A stretch of DNA of 64,000 bases from Gemmiger formicilis (GTDB lineage: Bacteria > Bacillota > Clostridia > Oscillospirales > Ruminococcaceae), in the NCBI RefSeq assembly GCF_018784445.1, contig NZ_WQOH01000045.1, positions 62,001 to 126,000 of the forward strand, given 5' to 3'. Both the position numbers and the translations under genes were made by a program. Positions 46,211 to 56,774 of the stretch are shown here, one piece after another. Below the pieces are notes generated by a model that was not told the origin of the DNA, did no database searches, and saw only the letters and a list, made by a program, of their open reading frames with translations. How positions within the stretch are numbered: position 1 is the first letter of the stretch; each line of letters opens with the position of its first letter.

Positions 46211-47386
46211 TTAGTATTTGCGCCACACCATCTTGTTTACAACGCCGGTGTAGCTCTGGATGATCTTTACCACCTTGTCCGAGACATTCTCGTCGGTGTA
46301 GTCGGGCACAGGCGTACCTAAATCACCGTTGCGGTTCATCTCGACGGCCACGTCAACAGCTTGCAGCAGGTGGTCGCCGTCGATGCCCGCGAGAATAAAG
46401 TCCGCCTTGTCCAGCGCCTCGGGCCGCTCGGTGGAGGTGCGGATGCAGACCGCGGGGAAGGGGTGCCCGACGCTGGTGAAGAAGCTGGATTCCTCGGGCA
46501 GCGTGCCGCTGTCGCTAACGACGCAGAAGGCGTTCATCTGCAAACAGTTGTAATCGTGGAAGCCCAGCGGTTCATGCTGAATGACCCGCTTGTCCAGCTG
46601 GAACCCGCTCTGCTCCAGTCGCTTGCGGCTGCGCGGATGGCAGGAGTAGAGAATCGGCATATCGTACTTTTCGGCCATCTTGTTGATGGCGGTGAACAGC
46701 GAGGTAAAGTTTTTCTCGGTGTCGATATTTTCCTCGCGGTGGGCGGAAAGCAGGATGTACTTGCCTTTCTCAAGCCCCAGACGCGCGTGAATGTCCGACG
46801 CCTCGATTTTCTCGAGATTCTGGTGCAGCACCTCAGCCATGGGGGAACCGGTCACATAGGTGCGCTCCTTCGGCAGGCCGGTGTCGGCCAGATAGCGGCG
46901 GGCGTGCTCGGAGTAAGCCATGTTCACGTCGGAGATGATATCCACGATGCGGCGGTTCGTTTCTTCGGGCAGGCACTCGTCCTTGCAGCGGTTGCCGGCT
47001 TCCATGTGGAAAATGGGAATGTGCAGCCGCTTGGCACCGATGACAGACAGGCAGCTGTTGGTATCGCCCAGCACCAGCACGGCGTCGGGCCGGATGGCGG
47101 CCATCAGCTTGTAGCTCTCGGCAATGATGTTGCCCATCGTCTCGCCCAGATCCGCGCCCACGGCGTCCATGTAGACCTCGGGATCGGCCAGCTCCAGGTC
47201 ATGGAAGAACACACCGTTCAAATTGTAGTCGTAGTTCTGCCCGGTGTGGGCCAGGATGACGTCAAAATATTTGCGCGTCTTGTTGATGACGGCGGCCAGC
47301 CGGATAATTTCCGGCCGCGTGCCGACGATAATCAGCAATTTCAGCTTGCCGTTATTTTTAAAAGAAACATTGCTGTAATCAGCCAT
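46211..47386 (-). CDS. capG: UDP-N-acetylglucosamine 2-epimerase family, CapG/FnlC type
   Basis: A 391-residue non-hydrolysing epimerase. LLIIVGTRPEIIRL, GDTNSCLSV, HMEAGNRCKDECLPEETNRR and SAHREENI carry the conserved Asp, Glu and His residues. Beside capE and capF it should catalyse the last step to UDP-L-FucNAc (C2 epimerisation of the 6-deoxy-talose intermediate). The ATG at 47386 follows GGGAGGA. Confidence 0.92.
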   Translation of the reverse strand: MADYSNVSFKNNGKLKLLIIVGTRPEIIRLAAVINKTRKYFDVILAHTGQNYDYNLNGVFFHDLELADPEVYMDAVGADLGETMGNIIAESYKLMAAIRPDAVLVLGDTNSCLSVIGAKRLHIPIFHMEAGNRCKDECLPEETNRRIVDIISDVNMAYSEHARRYLADTGLPKERTYVTGSPMAEVLHQNLEKIEASDIHARLGLEKGKYILLSAHREENIDTEKNFTSLFTAINKMAEKYDMPILYSCHPRSRKRLEQSGFQLDKRVIQHEPLGFHDYNCLQMNAFCVVSDSGTLPEESSFFTSVGHPFPAVCIRTSTERPEALDKADFILAGIDGDHLLQAVDVAVEMNRNGDLGTPVPDYTDENVSDKVVKIIQSYTGVVNKMVWRKY

Positions 47387-47430
47387 AGGTTCCTCCCTTA
47401 GTATTGTTGAATGCTGCCACACATGGCATT

Positions 47431-47482
47431 GCAGGGGCCGATGCCTGCATCAGTCCGGGGGTTCGGGGACGCCGCGCCCTGC
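47431..47482. repeat. Inverted unit, short class, GCAGGGG ends (A14)
   Basis: 52 bp from GCAGGGGCC to GCCCTGC, in the capF-capG gap. Compare 20262-20315. Confidence 0.65.
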
Positions 47483-47491
47483 AACGCGGTG

Positions 47492-48691
47492 TCACACCTT
47501 CTCAAAAAACGTATCCGGTCTCTGTGCGTCAAACGGTTCGTTCGCCCACATCAGCGTGACGAGGTTTTCCGTCTTGCTCAAGTTGATGATATTATGGGTG
47601 TACCCGGGCAGCATATGGATGGCCTGGGGCTTGTCGCCGGTCACTTCAAATTCCAGCACGTCCTCACTGCCGACGCGGCGCTCCTGAATCAGCCCATGCC
47701 CCGCCACCACAATGAAAAATTCCCACTTGGTATTGTGCCAGTGCTGGCCCTTCGTGATGCCGGGCTTGGAAATATTCACGCTGAATTGCCCGCAGCTCTC
47801 GGTTTTCAGCAGCTCGGTAAAGCTGCCGCGGGTGTCCTCGTTTTTCTTCAAATCGAAAATGACTTTCTCTTTCGGCAGATAGGAAAGATAGGTCGAGTAC
47901 AGCTTCTTTGCAAAACTGCCCGCCGGGATTTCCGGCACCACCAGCGTTGCAGGCTGTGCCTTGAACTTTTCCAGCAAGTCTACAATCTCGCCCAACGTAA
48001 CCTTGTGCGTCACAGGCGCGGCACAGTAGCGGCCCCCTGCACAAAAAACAGGCGTCAGGCCGTCGTAATTGCAGTGGTGGGGATGGCCTTCCAGTGCATC
48101 GAGCATTTCCTCGACCAAATCGTCAATGTACAAAAGCTCCAGTTCGGTGGCGCGGTCGTTCACCGTGATGGGCAGGTCGTTTGCCACGTTATTGCAGAAC
48201 GTCGCCACGGCGCTGTTGTAGTTGGGGCGGCACCATTTGCCGAACAAATTCGGGAAGCGGTAGACATACACCGCCGCGCCGGTCTGCTTGGCATAATCGA
48301 AGAACAGTTCCTCGCCCGCCAGCTTGCTTTTGCCGTAATCGCTGCCCGCATAGCGGCCAAGCAAAGTTGCCTGTATCGAACTCGAAAGCATGACCGGGCA
48401 GGTGTTGCCGTGAGATTTGAGCGTGTCCAGCAGGGTGGAAGCAAAGCCAAAGTTGCCCTGCATGAACTCATCGTTGTCCTTCGGGCGGTTGACGCCCGCC
48501 AGGTTGAACACAAAGTCGGCTTCTGCACAAAAGCGGTCCAGCTCTGCGGGCGGCGTGTCAAGGTCGTACTCAAACACTTCCTCAATCGTCAGCGCCGGGC
48601 GGGTGCGATTTTTGCCGTCGCGGATGTTCTTCAAATTTTCGCAGAGGTTGCGGCCCACAAAGCCTTTTGCCCCTGTTACAAGGATTTTCAT
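47492..48691 (-). CDS. capF: Bifunctional epimerase/reductase with cupin domain, CapF/FnlB type
   Basis: A 399-residue protein. The N-terminal SDR domain opens MKILVTGAKGFVGRNLCENL, and the Tyr/Lys region SDYGKSKLAGEELF follows. From about residue 265 a cupin domain is seen, with GQHWHNTKWEFFIVVAGHGLIQ giving metal-binding His residues. This fusion is specific to CapF-like enzymes that epimerise C3 and reduce C4 in UDP-L-FucNAc synthesis. Its start overlaps the capE stop by 4 bases. Confidence 0.94.
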   Translation of the reverse strand: MKILVTGAKGFVGRNLCENLKNIRDGKNRTRPALTIEEVFEYDLDTPPAELDRFCAEADFVFNLAGVNRPKDNDEFMQGNFGFASTLLDTLKSHGNTCPVMLSSSIQATLLGRYAGSDYGKSKLAGEELFFDYAKQTGAAVYVYRFPNLFGKWCRPNYNSAVATFCNNVANDLPITVNDRATELELLYIDDLVEEMLDALEGHPHHCNYDGLTPVFCAGGRYCAAPVTHKVTLGEIVDLLEKFKAQPATLVVPEIPAGSFAKKLYSTYLSYLPKEKVIFDLKKNEDTRGSFTELLKTESCGQFSVNISKPGITKGQHWHNTKWEFFIVVAGHGLIQERRVGSEDVLEFEVTGDKPQAIHMLPGYTHNIINLSKTENLVTLMWANEPFDAQRPDTFFEKV

Positions 48692-49749
48692 GCCTTTTTC
48701 TCGGCCTCCATCTCTTTCAGGGCGTTCTGCACGTACTCGGTGGTCAAAATCTTCTTCACGGTGCCCTCCACGTCCAGGCGGTTCGTGTTGTGGCTCGTGT
48801 AGGAGTCGTCGGCCATCGTGTGGACCTCGCCCTTCACGACGAACTTATCGTAGTTCAGGTCGCGGTTGTCGGCGGCGACGCGGTAGTAGCCGCCCATATC
48901 CTCGCTGCGCAGCCGCTCCTCGCGGGTCATCAGCGTCTCAAACAGCTTCTCGCCGTGGCGGGTGCCGATGATGTTCGTGCCGGTGTCGCCGAACAGCTGC
49001 TGCACGGCCTTGGCCAGGTCGCCGATGGTGGAAGCGTCGCTCTTCTGAATGAACAGGTCGCCCGGGTTCGCGTGCTCGAACGCGAACATGACCAGGTCAA
49101 CGGCCTCGTCCAGGTTCATCAAAAAGCGGGTCATGTTGGGGTCGGTGATGGTGATGGGGTTGCCTGCCTTGATCTGGTCGATGAACAGCGGAATCACGCT
49201 GCCGCGGCTGCACATGACGTTGCCGTAGCGGGTGCAGCAGATGGTCGTTCCGCCGCGCTCGGCCGCCACGCGGGCGTTGGCAAAGATGACGTGCTCCATC
49301 ATGGCCTTGGAAATGCCCATGGCGTTGATGGGGTAGGCGGCTTTGTCGGTGGACAGGCAGACGACACGCTCAACGCCCGCGTCAATGGCGGCGTGCAGCA
49401 CATTGTCGGTGCCGATGATGTTCGTCTGCACAGCCTGCATCGGGAAGAACTCGCAGCTGGGCACCTGTTTCAGCGCCGCTGCGTGGAAAATGTAGTTGAC
49501 GCCGGGCATGGCGTCCCGGATGGACTGCGGGTTGCGCACATCGCCGATGTAGAACTTGACCTTGCCCGCGTACTCAGGGTACTGGGCCTGCAGCTCGTGG
49601 CGCATATCGTCCTGCTTCTTCTCGTCGCGGGAGAAAATGCGGATTTCGCCGATATCGGTGGAGAGAAAATGCTTGAGCACGGTATGGCCGAAGCTGCCGG
49701 TGCCGCCGGTGATGAGCAGGGTCTTATCCTTAAAAATGCTGTTTGCCAT
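48688..49749 (-). CDS. capE: UDP-N-acetylglucosamine 4,6-dehydratase/5-epimerase, CapE/FnlA type
   Basis: A 353-residue SDR enzyme for the first step from UDP-GlcNAc to UDP-L-FucNAc. The NAD(P) loop is TGGTGSFGHTV (residues 14-24). STDKAAYPINAMGISKAMME shows Met where most SDRs have the catalytic Tyr of YxxxK, a feature I associate with this dehydratase subgroup. The ATG at 49749 follows AGGAGG. First gene of the ten-gene polysaccharide operon; the gap to divergent pepT holds its promoter. Confidence 0.94.
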   Translation of the reverse strand: MANSIFKDKTLLITGGTGSFGHTVLKHFLSTDIGEIRIFSRDEKKQDDMRHELQAQYPEYAGKVKFYIGDVRNPQSIRDAMPGVNYIFHAAALKQVPSCEFFPMQAVQTNIIGTDNVLHAAIDAGVERVVCLSTDKAAYPINAMGISKAMMEHVIFANARVAAERGGTTICCTRYGNVMCSRGSVIPLFIDQIKAGNPITITDPNMTRFLMNLDEAVDLVMFAFEHANPGDLFIQKSDASTIGDLAKAVQQLFGDTGTNIIGTRHGEKLFETLMTREERLRSEDMGGYYRVAADNRDLNYDKFVVKGEVHTMADDSYTSHNTNRLDVEGTVKKILTTEYVQNALKEMEAEKKA

Positions 49750-49846
49750 GATGGCCTCCTTATATTTGACTGCGCACAGGGCGCAGTTTGCCTTTATAAT
49801 CCTATTTATTCTAGCACAAAAATCGCGTCTTGAAAAGGCCGCAGGG

Positions 49847-49875
49847 TTGGAAAATGCTGCTTTTTGTGGTATAAT
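49847..49875 (+). promoter_or_regulatory. Promoter of pepT
   Basis: TTGGAA (49847-49852), 17 bases, TATAAT (49870-49875), about 40 bases before the pepT ribosome site. Confidence 0.65.
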
Positions 49876-49921
49876 GACAAAGAAATCGCTATTAAATGCT
49901 TTTTTGAAGGAGGACACGCCC

Positions 49922-51136
49922 ATGCGCGCCTATGAACGTCTATTAAAATATGTAAAGGTCCACACGACCTCCGACCCCAACAGCGGCACCCACCCCAGCA
50001 CGCTGCGCCAGTTTGACCTGGCCAAAATCCTCGTCGAGGAGCTGAAAGAACTGGGCCTGACCGATGCCCATGTGGACGAGCACTGCTATGTCTACGCCAC
50101 GCTGCCCGCCACCCCGGGGCAGGAGAACGCCAAGCCCCTGGGCTTTATTGCCCACATGGATACGGCGGACGACGCCAGCGGTGAGAATGTCCAGCCGCAG
50201 ATCCACGAGAATTACGACGGTGAGGCCGTCGTCCTGCCCGCCACCGGCACGGTGCTGGACCCAGAGGTTTTCCCCTTCCTGCGCACGATGAAGGGCCAGA
50301 CCCTCATCACCACCGACGGCTCCACGCTGCTGGGTGCGGACGATAAGGCCGGCGTGGCCGAGATCATGACCGCACTGGAGCGCATCATTGCCGAAAACCG
50401 TCCCCACGGCAAGCTCTGCATCGGCTTCACCCCCGATGAGGAGATCGGCGAGGGCGCGAGCCTCTTCGACGTGCCCGGCTTCGGCGCGGCCTACGCCTAC
50501 ACCGTTGATGGCGAGGACGTCGGCGAGATCAGCTATGAGAACTTCAACGCCGCCGCCGCGGTCGTGACCGTCCACGGTTTCAGCGTTCACCCCGGCAGTG
50601 CCAAAGACACGATGATCAACGCCCAGAATGTGGCGATGGAGTTCCACGCCGCATTGCCGGCCTTCTCCCGCCCCGAGCACACCGAGGGCAGGGAAGGCTT
50701 TTTCCACCTGACGAGCATGCAGGGTGACGTGACCACAGCGCATCTGGGCTACATCGTGCGCGACCACGATGCCGCCAAGTTTGCCGCCCGCAAAGCCCAG
50801 ATGCAGCACATCGCCGACTGCCTGAACGGCCGTTACGGCGCGGGCACGGTGGAGTTGGACATCAAGGACAGCTATTACAATATGCTGGAGAAGATTCAGC
50901 CCCACTTCCACCTGGTGGAGAATGCCCGCAAGGCCATCCGTGCGACGGGGCTGGAACCCATCGAAAGCCCGGTGCGCGGCGGCACTGACGGCGCGACCCT
51001 GAGCTATATGGGCCTGCCCTGCCCGAACCTCGGCACAGGCGGCTTCAACTTCCACGGCCCGTGTGAGTGCATCACAGCCGAAAAGATGGACCAGGGCGTG
51101 GAAATTCTGCTGAACCTGGTCGATCTGTATAAGTAA
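49922..51136 (+). CDS. pepT: Peptidase T (tripeptide aminopeptidase)
   Basis: A 404-residue M20B dinuclear-zinc aminopeptidase releasing N-terminal residues from tripeptides. Metal and catalytic segments: GFIAHMDTADDA (His and Asp near residues 79-81), LLGADDKAGVAEIM and TPDEEIGEGA with the catalytic Glu, and a C-terminal RGGTDGATLSYMGLPCPNLGTGG. The ATG at 49922 follows AAGGAGG. Monocistronic, divergent from capE. Confidence 0.95.
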   Translation: MRAYERLLKYVKVHTTSDPNSGTHPSTLRQFDLAKILVEELKELGLTDAHVDEHCYVYATLPATPGQENAKPLGFIAHMDTADDASGENVQPQIHENYDGEAVVLPATGTVLDPEVFPFLRTMKGQTLITTDGSTLLGADDKAGVAEIMTALERIIAENRPHGKLCIGFTPDEEIGEGASLFDVPGFGAAYAYTVDGEDVGEISYENFNAAAAVVTVHGFSVHPGSAKDTMINAQNVAMEFHAALPAFSRPEHTEGREGFFHLTSMQGDVTTAHLGYIVRDHDAAKFAARKAQMQHIADCLNGRYGAGTVELDIKDSYYNMLEKIQPHFHLVENARKAIRATGLEPIESPVRGGTDGATLSYMGLPCPNLGTGGFNFHGPCECITAEKMDQGVEILLNLVDLYK

Positions 51137-51139
51137 AAC

Positions 51140-51246
51140 CTAAGGCAACACCGCACAATTCCCGCCTGACGGCTTAAGCACCGCTCCGGCGGCTGCCGCA
51201 CCTCGCTCACCGTATCGGCACTTAGAATTATGCGGTATTGCCCTAA
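51140..51246. repeat. MITE-like element with 20-bp inverted ends (family D)
   Basis: About 107 bp. The left end TAAGGCAACACCGCACAATT and the reverse complement of the right end, TAGGGCAATACCGCATAATT, match at 17 of 20 positions. No coding capacity; one copy in the window. Confidence 0.65.
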
Positions 51247-51297
51247 CCCCGGCGCAATCTCGTACATTTTGTACAAAACTGCGCCGGGGCATTTTTG
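51247..51297 (+). terminator. Intrinsic terminator of pepT
   Basis: CCCCGGCGCA pairs with TGCGCCGGGG, with an inner GTACA...TGTAC pairing, followed by CATTTTTG. Confidence 0.88.
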
Positions 51298-51309
51298 TCC
51301 AAATCGCCT

Positions 51310-51347
51310 ATGACATTTTTTGACGAAAAGGCGTATACTTGTATAGG
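51310..51347 (+). promoter_or_regulatory. Candidate promoter of the CarD-like gene
   Basis: Two overlapping possibilities: ATGACA-18-TATACT (51310-51339) or TTGACG-16-TATAGG (51320-51347). I cannot choose between them. Confidence 0.45.
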
Positions 51348-51385
51348 AAAGAAATCATTTCATGAGAGAAAAAGGAGTATGCGTC

Positions 51386-51877
51386 ATGTTTAAAGCAGGG
51401 GATACGGTCAGCTATGGCACCAGCGGCGTCTGCACGATTGCCGAGCAAAAGCGTGTCACGCTGGGCGGCCAGCCCCACGATTGTTTTATCTTAAAACCGG
51501 TCTACGATGCCAGTATGAAAATCTGTGTGCCCTGCGACAGTGCACCGCTTTTGGAGCGAATGCGCCCATTGCCCACCCGGGACGACCTGCTGGCCCTGCT
51601 GCGGGAACCGTTGCCCGACCACGACCCGGACCCCGACGCCCGCAAGCTGGCCTACCGCGAGGCACTGAAAAGCGGCAATCTGCACGCGCTGGTGCGCATG
51701 GTGCGGGATATCCGCACCGAACAAGCCCTGCGCCGCGCCAAGGGAAAGCAGCTTTCCGCCTATGAGGACAGCGCCCTGCGCGACGCCCAGAACGTCCTGC
51801 ACAGTGAGTTCGCCTATGTCATGGGCATAGAACCAAACGAAGTGCCGGAGTTCATTGCAAAAGAATTAGGGGAATAA
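51386..51877 (+). CDS. CarD/CdnL-like RNA polymerase-binding protein
   Basis: A 163-residue protein. Residues 1-60 fit the CarD_CdnL_TRCF Tudor-like domain (FKAGDTVSYGTSGVCTI), which binds the RNA polymerase beta subunit; the rest is helical, including RKLAYREALKSGNLHALVRMVRDI, the DNA-contacting half in CarD. The ATG at 51386 is chosen for AAGGAG 8 bases before it. Monocistronic between two terminators. It probably adjusts promoter opening at stable-RNA or housekeeping genes. Confidence 0.88.
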   Translation: MFKAGDTVSYGTSGVCTIAEQKRVTLGGQPHDCFILKPVYDASMKICVPCDSAPLLERMRPLPTRDDLLALLREPLPDHDPDPDARKLAYREALKSGNLHALVRMVRDIRTEQALRRAKGKQLSAYEDSALRDAQNVLHSEFAYVMGIEPNEVPEFIAKELGE

Positions 51878-51881
51878 AAAA

Positions 51882-51918
51882 CAGCCCGCGCTTCGATTTG
51901 AAGCGCGGGCTGCGTTTT
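51882..51918 (+). terminator. Intrinsic terminator of the CarD-like gene
   Basis: CAGCCCGCGCTTC pairs perfectly with GAAGCGCGGGCTG (13 bp), followed by CGTTTTA. Confidence 0.9.
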
Positions 51919-51926
51919 ATGGTAGG

Positions 51927-51976
51927 GTAGGGAGGGGGATTGCCCCCTGCGTGGCGTTGAGGCCGCCGTCCCCTAC
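51927..51976. repeat. GTAG-bounded inverted unit, short class (A15a)
   Basis: 50 bp from GTAGGGAGGGGG to GTCCCCTAC. Confidence 0.6.
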
Positions 51977-51993
51977 AAACCGTAAGGCAGAGG

Positions 51994-52079
51994 TGTAGGG
52001 GCCGCACATGTGCGGCCCGCAGCCTAACGGGAAACGACTGTCTGCCTTACACGGCCGGGCCGGCATGCCCGGCCACTGC
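51994..52079. repeat. GTAG-bounded inverted unit, 86 bp (A15b)
   Basis: GTAGGGGCCG to CCACTGC, with CACATGTG and GGCATGCC cores; the distal end is slightly decayed. Confidence 0.8.
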
Positions 52080-52088
52080 ATAGCAAGT

Positions 52089-52754
52089 TTACTTCATCTT
52101 TCCAACATACACCAAATACGAGTACAAATAAATCCACGCACTGCCGCCTAAAACAGCAACCAGCAGCACAGCCAGCGTTGCAATGTCGCCCAACAGTCCG
52201 CCAAAGAAAGCAAGCACCAGAAGCACAATGCCCATTACAATAAAGGTATACCCGCCCATGCGCTGGGTGCGCTGCCAGTTGTGCGCGTCGTTCAGCGCCC
52301 AGGGCGTGCGGCAGCCGAAGGTGTAGTTCTGCTTGACCTGCGGCATAAAGTTCCCCATAATGATGAACAACACGCCGATGCCGCCGCAGACCAGAATGCT
52401 GACGAGGTTGCTGCTGTCCGGCAGCTTGCCGAACACAGCCAATTCACTCAGCCAGCTGAACATAGCCATCATCACGGTGAACAGCACCACAAACAGGTTC
52501 CATACCTTGCCGAACTTCTCAAAATTCTGGTGCTTGGGGTCGATTTTGCGGATGACCTCAAACAAAATCAACATCGCAAACGGCAGCGCGGCCAAAATCA
52601 AAACCGTGGATTTCGGCCCCCAGCCGTTGACCTGCCCGCTGGCTCTCCAGTGGGTGGGCACAATGTCCGGCAGGGAGGGGTAGAAGTACAGGTGCGCGGC
52701 AAAATTCAGCACGCAGATTACGGTTAAAATCCAGAACAGCTTATTCTTTTTCAT
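52089..52754 (-). CDS. SdpI-family membrane protein
   Basis: A 221-residue protein with about six helices. DUF1648 signature in the first loop (FYPSLPDIVPTHWRASGQVNGWG) and the SdpI block NYTFGCRTPWALNDAHNWQRTQRMGG at about residues 145-170. In Bacillus, SdpI gives immunity to the SdpC toxin and controls the SdpR repressor by sequestering it at the membrane. No SdpC-like toxin gene is nearby. Its start overlaps the SdpR-like gene by 14 bases. Confidence 0.9.
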   Translation of the reverse strand: MKKNKLFWILTVICVLNFAAHLYFYPSLPDIVPTHWRASGQVNGWGPKSTVLILAALPFAMLILFEVIRKIDPKHQNFEKFGKVWNLFVVLFTVMMAMFSWLSELAVFGKLPDSSNLVSILVCGGIGVLFIIMGNFMPQVKQNYTFGCRTPWALNDAHNWQRTQRMGGYTFIVMGIVLLVLAFFGGLLGDIATLAVLLVAVLGGSAWIYLYSYLVYVGKMK

Positions 52755-53025
52755 TGCTATCGTCTCCCTTTACAAGGCCGCAGTCATAAAACCACTTCAT
52801 CAATTCCTGAAATACGGTCAGATTCACACTGTACACAATGTTCTGGCCGCGGCGCTCATCGGTAATAAGCCCTGCGCTTTTTAAAATGTTCAGATGGTGG
52901 CTGACGGACGGCTTTGTCATATCAAAATGTACGGCGATCTCCCCGGCAGTCAGATCGCCCTGTGCCAGCAGTTCTAAAATGCGCCGCCGCGTCGGGTCGG
53001 CCAGCGCTTTAAAAACGTCTCCCAA
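52741..53025 (-). CDS. ArsR-family repressor, SdpR-like
   Basis: A 94-residue winged-helix repressor: DVFKALADPTRRRILELLAQGD then TAGEIAVHFDMTKPSVSHHLNIL. No metal-binding cysteine pair (the ELCVC motif) is present, as in SdpR rather than metal sensors. I place the start at TTG 53025, 9 bases after AAGGAG and at the usual N-terminus; a TTG at 53052 lacks a ribosome site. Two identical-spacing palindromes surround its promoter, so autoregulation is likely. It overlaps the sdpI-like gene. Confidence 0.88.
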   Translation of the reverse strand: MGDVFKALADPTRRRILELLAQGDLTAGEIAVHFDMTKPSVSHHLNILKSAGLITDERRGQNIVYSVNLTVFQELMKWFYDCGLVKGDDSNEKE

Positions 53026-53052
53026 ATATGTCGGCTCCTTTCTTGCAGACAA

Positions 53053-53134
53053 TTAGATAAACGTCTAACTGTCTGCGCCCCCACTATACACCTTGCGGCT
53101 GCCTTTGTCAATAGACATTTAGAAAAATATCTAA
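53053..53134 (-). promoter_or_regulatory. Promoter of the SdpR/SdpI-like operon with twin operators
   Basis: Minus-strand TTGACA (53106-53111), 17 bases, TATAGT (53083-53088). TTAGATAAACGTCTAA (53053-53068) and TTAGAAAAATATCTAA (53119-53134) share TTAGA-N6-TCTAA and flank the promoter symmetrically, 66 bp apart. Confidence 0.72.
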
Positions 53135-53215
53135 CTATCGCTGCCCTCCTACTGTTCATCCAGCTTTTTCCATTGATTTTCTCTGCAACTTCACAATTTG
53201 TTTGCAATTTTCCTA

Positions 53216-53243
53216 TTGACATGGTGGGCGAATGTGCTACAAT
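53216..53243 (+). promoter_or_regulatory. Promoter of clpB
   Basis: TTGACA (53216-53221), 16 bases, TACAAT (53238-53243) with an extended TGC. The CIRCE element begins 2 bases downstream. Confidence 0.75.
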
Positions 53244-53244
53244 A

Positions 53245-53271
53245 TTAGCAGTCGAACGGATAGAGTGCCAA
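53245..53271 (+). promoter_or_regulatory. CIRCE operator (HrcA binding site) of clpB
   Basis: TTAGCAGTC-N9-GAGTGCCAA matches the CIRCE consensus TTAGCACTC-N9-GAGTGCTAA at 16 of 18 positions and lies over the expected transcription start. It predicts HrcA repression of clpB, relieved by heat. Confidence 0.85.
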
Positions 53272-53387
53272 AGAAAATAAAACACGCAGAATTTGCGAAA
53301 GCAAACTCGTAAGCCGAAAAAAACTTAACACTTAATAAGTTAGACTGCCAATACAATGCGCTATCTGCAACTAAGGAGGTACGCACT

Positions 53388-56000
<2,613 letters not shown>

Positions 56001-56014
56001 GACCCGCATAAAAT

Positions 56015-56069
56015 AACCGCTCCTGGGTGTGTGGAATCTATCCACACACCCAGGAGCGGTTTTGTTTTG
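56015..56069. terminator. Terminator of clpB, 21-bp stem
   Basis: AACCGCTCCTGGGTGTGTGG plus one base pairs perfectly with 56041-56061 around loop ATCTA, followed by TTGTTTTG. A-rich sequence on the left may allow bidirectional use with mntP. Confidence 0.93.
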
Positions 56070-56082
56070 TCTTGGCAGAGTT

Positions 56083-56168
56083 GTAGGGGCCGCACCTGTG
56101 CGGCCCGCAACCTCTCAGTGGACGAGTGCTTGCGGGAAAGCCAAGGGCCGGGCGTGCCCGGCCCCTGC
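56083..56168. repeat. GTAG-bounded inverted unit, 86 bp (A16)
   Basis: GTAGGGGCCG to CCCCTGC with CACCTGTG and GGGCGTGCCC cores, between clpB and mntP. Confidence 0.82.
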
Positions 56169-56181
56169 GTGGCAGCATATT

Positions 56182-56739
56182 TTACAGTACGCCCAACCCG
56201 GTCAGCAGCGTCTTGGCGCCAATCAAAATCAGCACGATACCACCGATTCTCTCAGCTGGAGCACGGTACTTGTCGCCGAACAGGGCACCGACCTTCACGC
56301 CGATAGCAGACAGCAGGCAGGTGGTGATGCCGATGAGCGCAGCGGACGAAATGATAGCGACCTGCATAGCGGCAAAGCTGACGCCGACGGCAAAAGCATC
56401 GATGCTGGTGGCAATAGCCAGCGGCAGCATGGCCTTGGCTGAGTAGTCGTCGTCCAGCTGCTCATCGCCGCCGAAGCTCTCCTTGACCATGTTTGCGCCG
56501 ATGAGTGCCAGCAGCACAAAAGCGACCCAGGGGCCGAACTTCGTCAGCAGCGTGGCAAAGCGGTCGCCCAGGAAATAGCCCAGCGTGGGCATCAAGAACT
56601 GGAACCCACCGAACCAGACGCCGCAGGTCAGGGCGTGGGCCAGGCTCACCTTGCGAACGGACAGGCCCTTGCAGATAGATACGGCGAATGCGTCCATCGA
56701 GAGGCTGACAGCAATCAGAATCAGGTCAAATAAAGTCAT
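56182..56739 (-). CDS. mntP: Manganese efflux pump MntP
   Basis: A 185-residue membrane exporter with six helices. The repeated SxSMDAFAVSICKG (residues 12-25) and TSIDAFAVGVSFA (about 111-123) carry the conserved Asp residues of the MntP family. It exports Mn2+ when the cytosol has too much. A yybP-ykoY manganese riboswitch and its terminator lie directly upstream, which supports the assignment independently. GGAGGAG precedes the start. Confidence 0.95.
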   Translation of the reverse strand: MTLFDLILIAVSLSMDAFAVSICKGLSVRKVSLAHALTCGVWFGGFQFLMPTLGYFLGDRFATLLTKFGPWVAFVLLALIGANMVKESFGGDEQLDDDYSAKAMLPLAIATSIDAFAVGVSFAAMQVAIISSAALIGITTCLLSAIGVKVGALFGDKYRAPAERIGGIVLILIGAKTLLTGLGVL

Positions 56740-56774
56740 GATTTTACTCCTCCGTTTTGGCAGGGGCAGACAAT

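Noticed and set aside
49556-49921. In-frame extension of pepT upstream of 49922.
   Set aside because: It runs through the start of divergent capE and the pepT promoter; the ribosome site and family N-terminus are at 49922.
52089-53025. A complete bacteriocin (SdpABC-like) system around the SdpR/SdpI pair.
   Set aside because: Neighbours are a CarD-like gene and clpB; no toxin precursor or maturation genes are found within the window.
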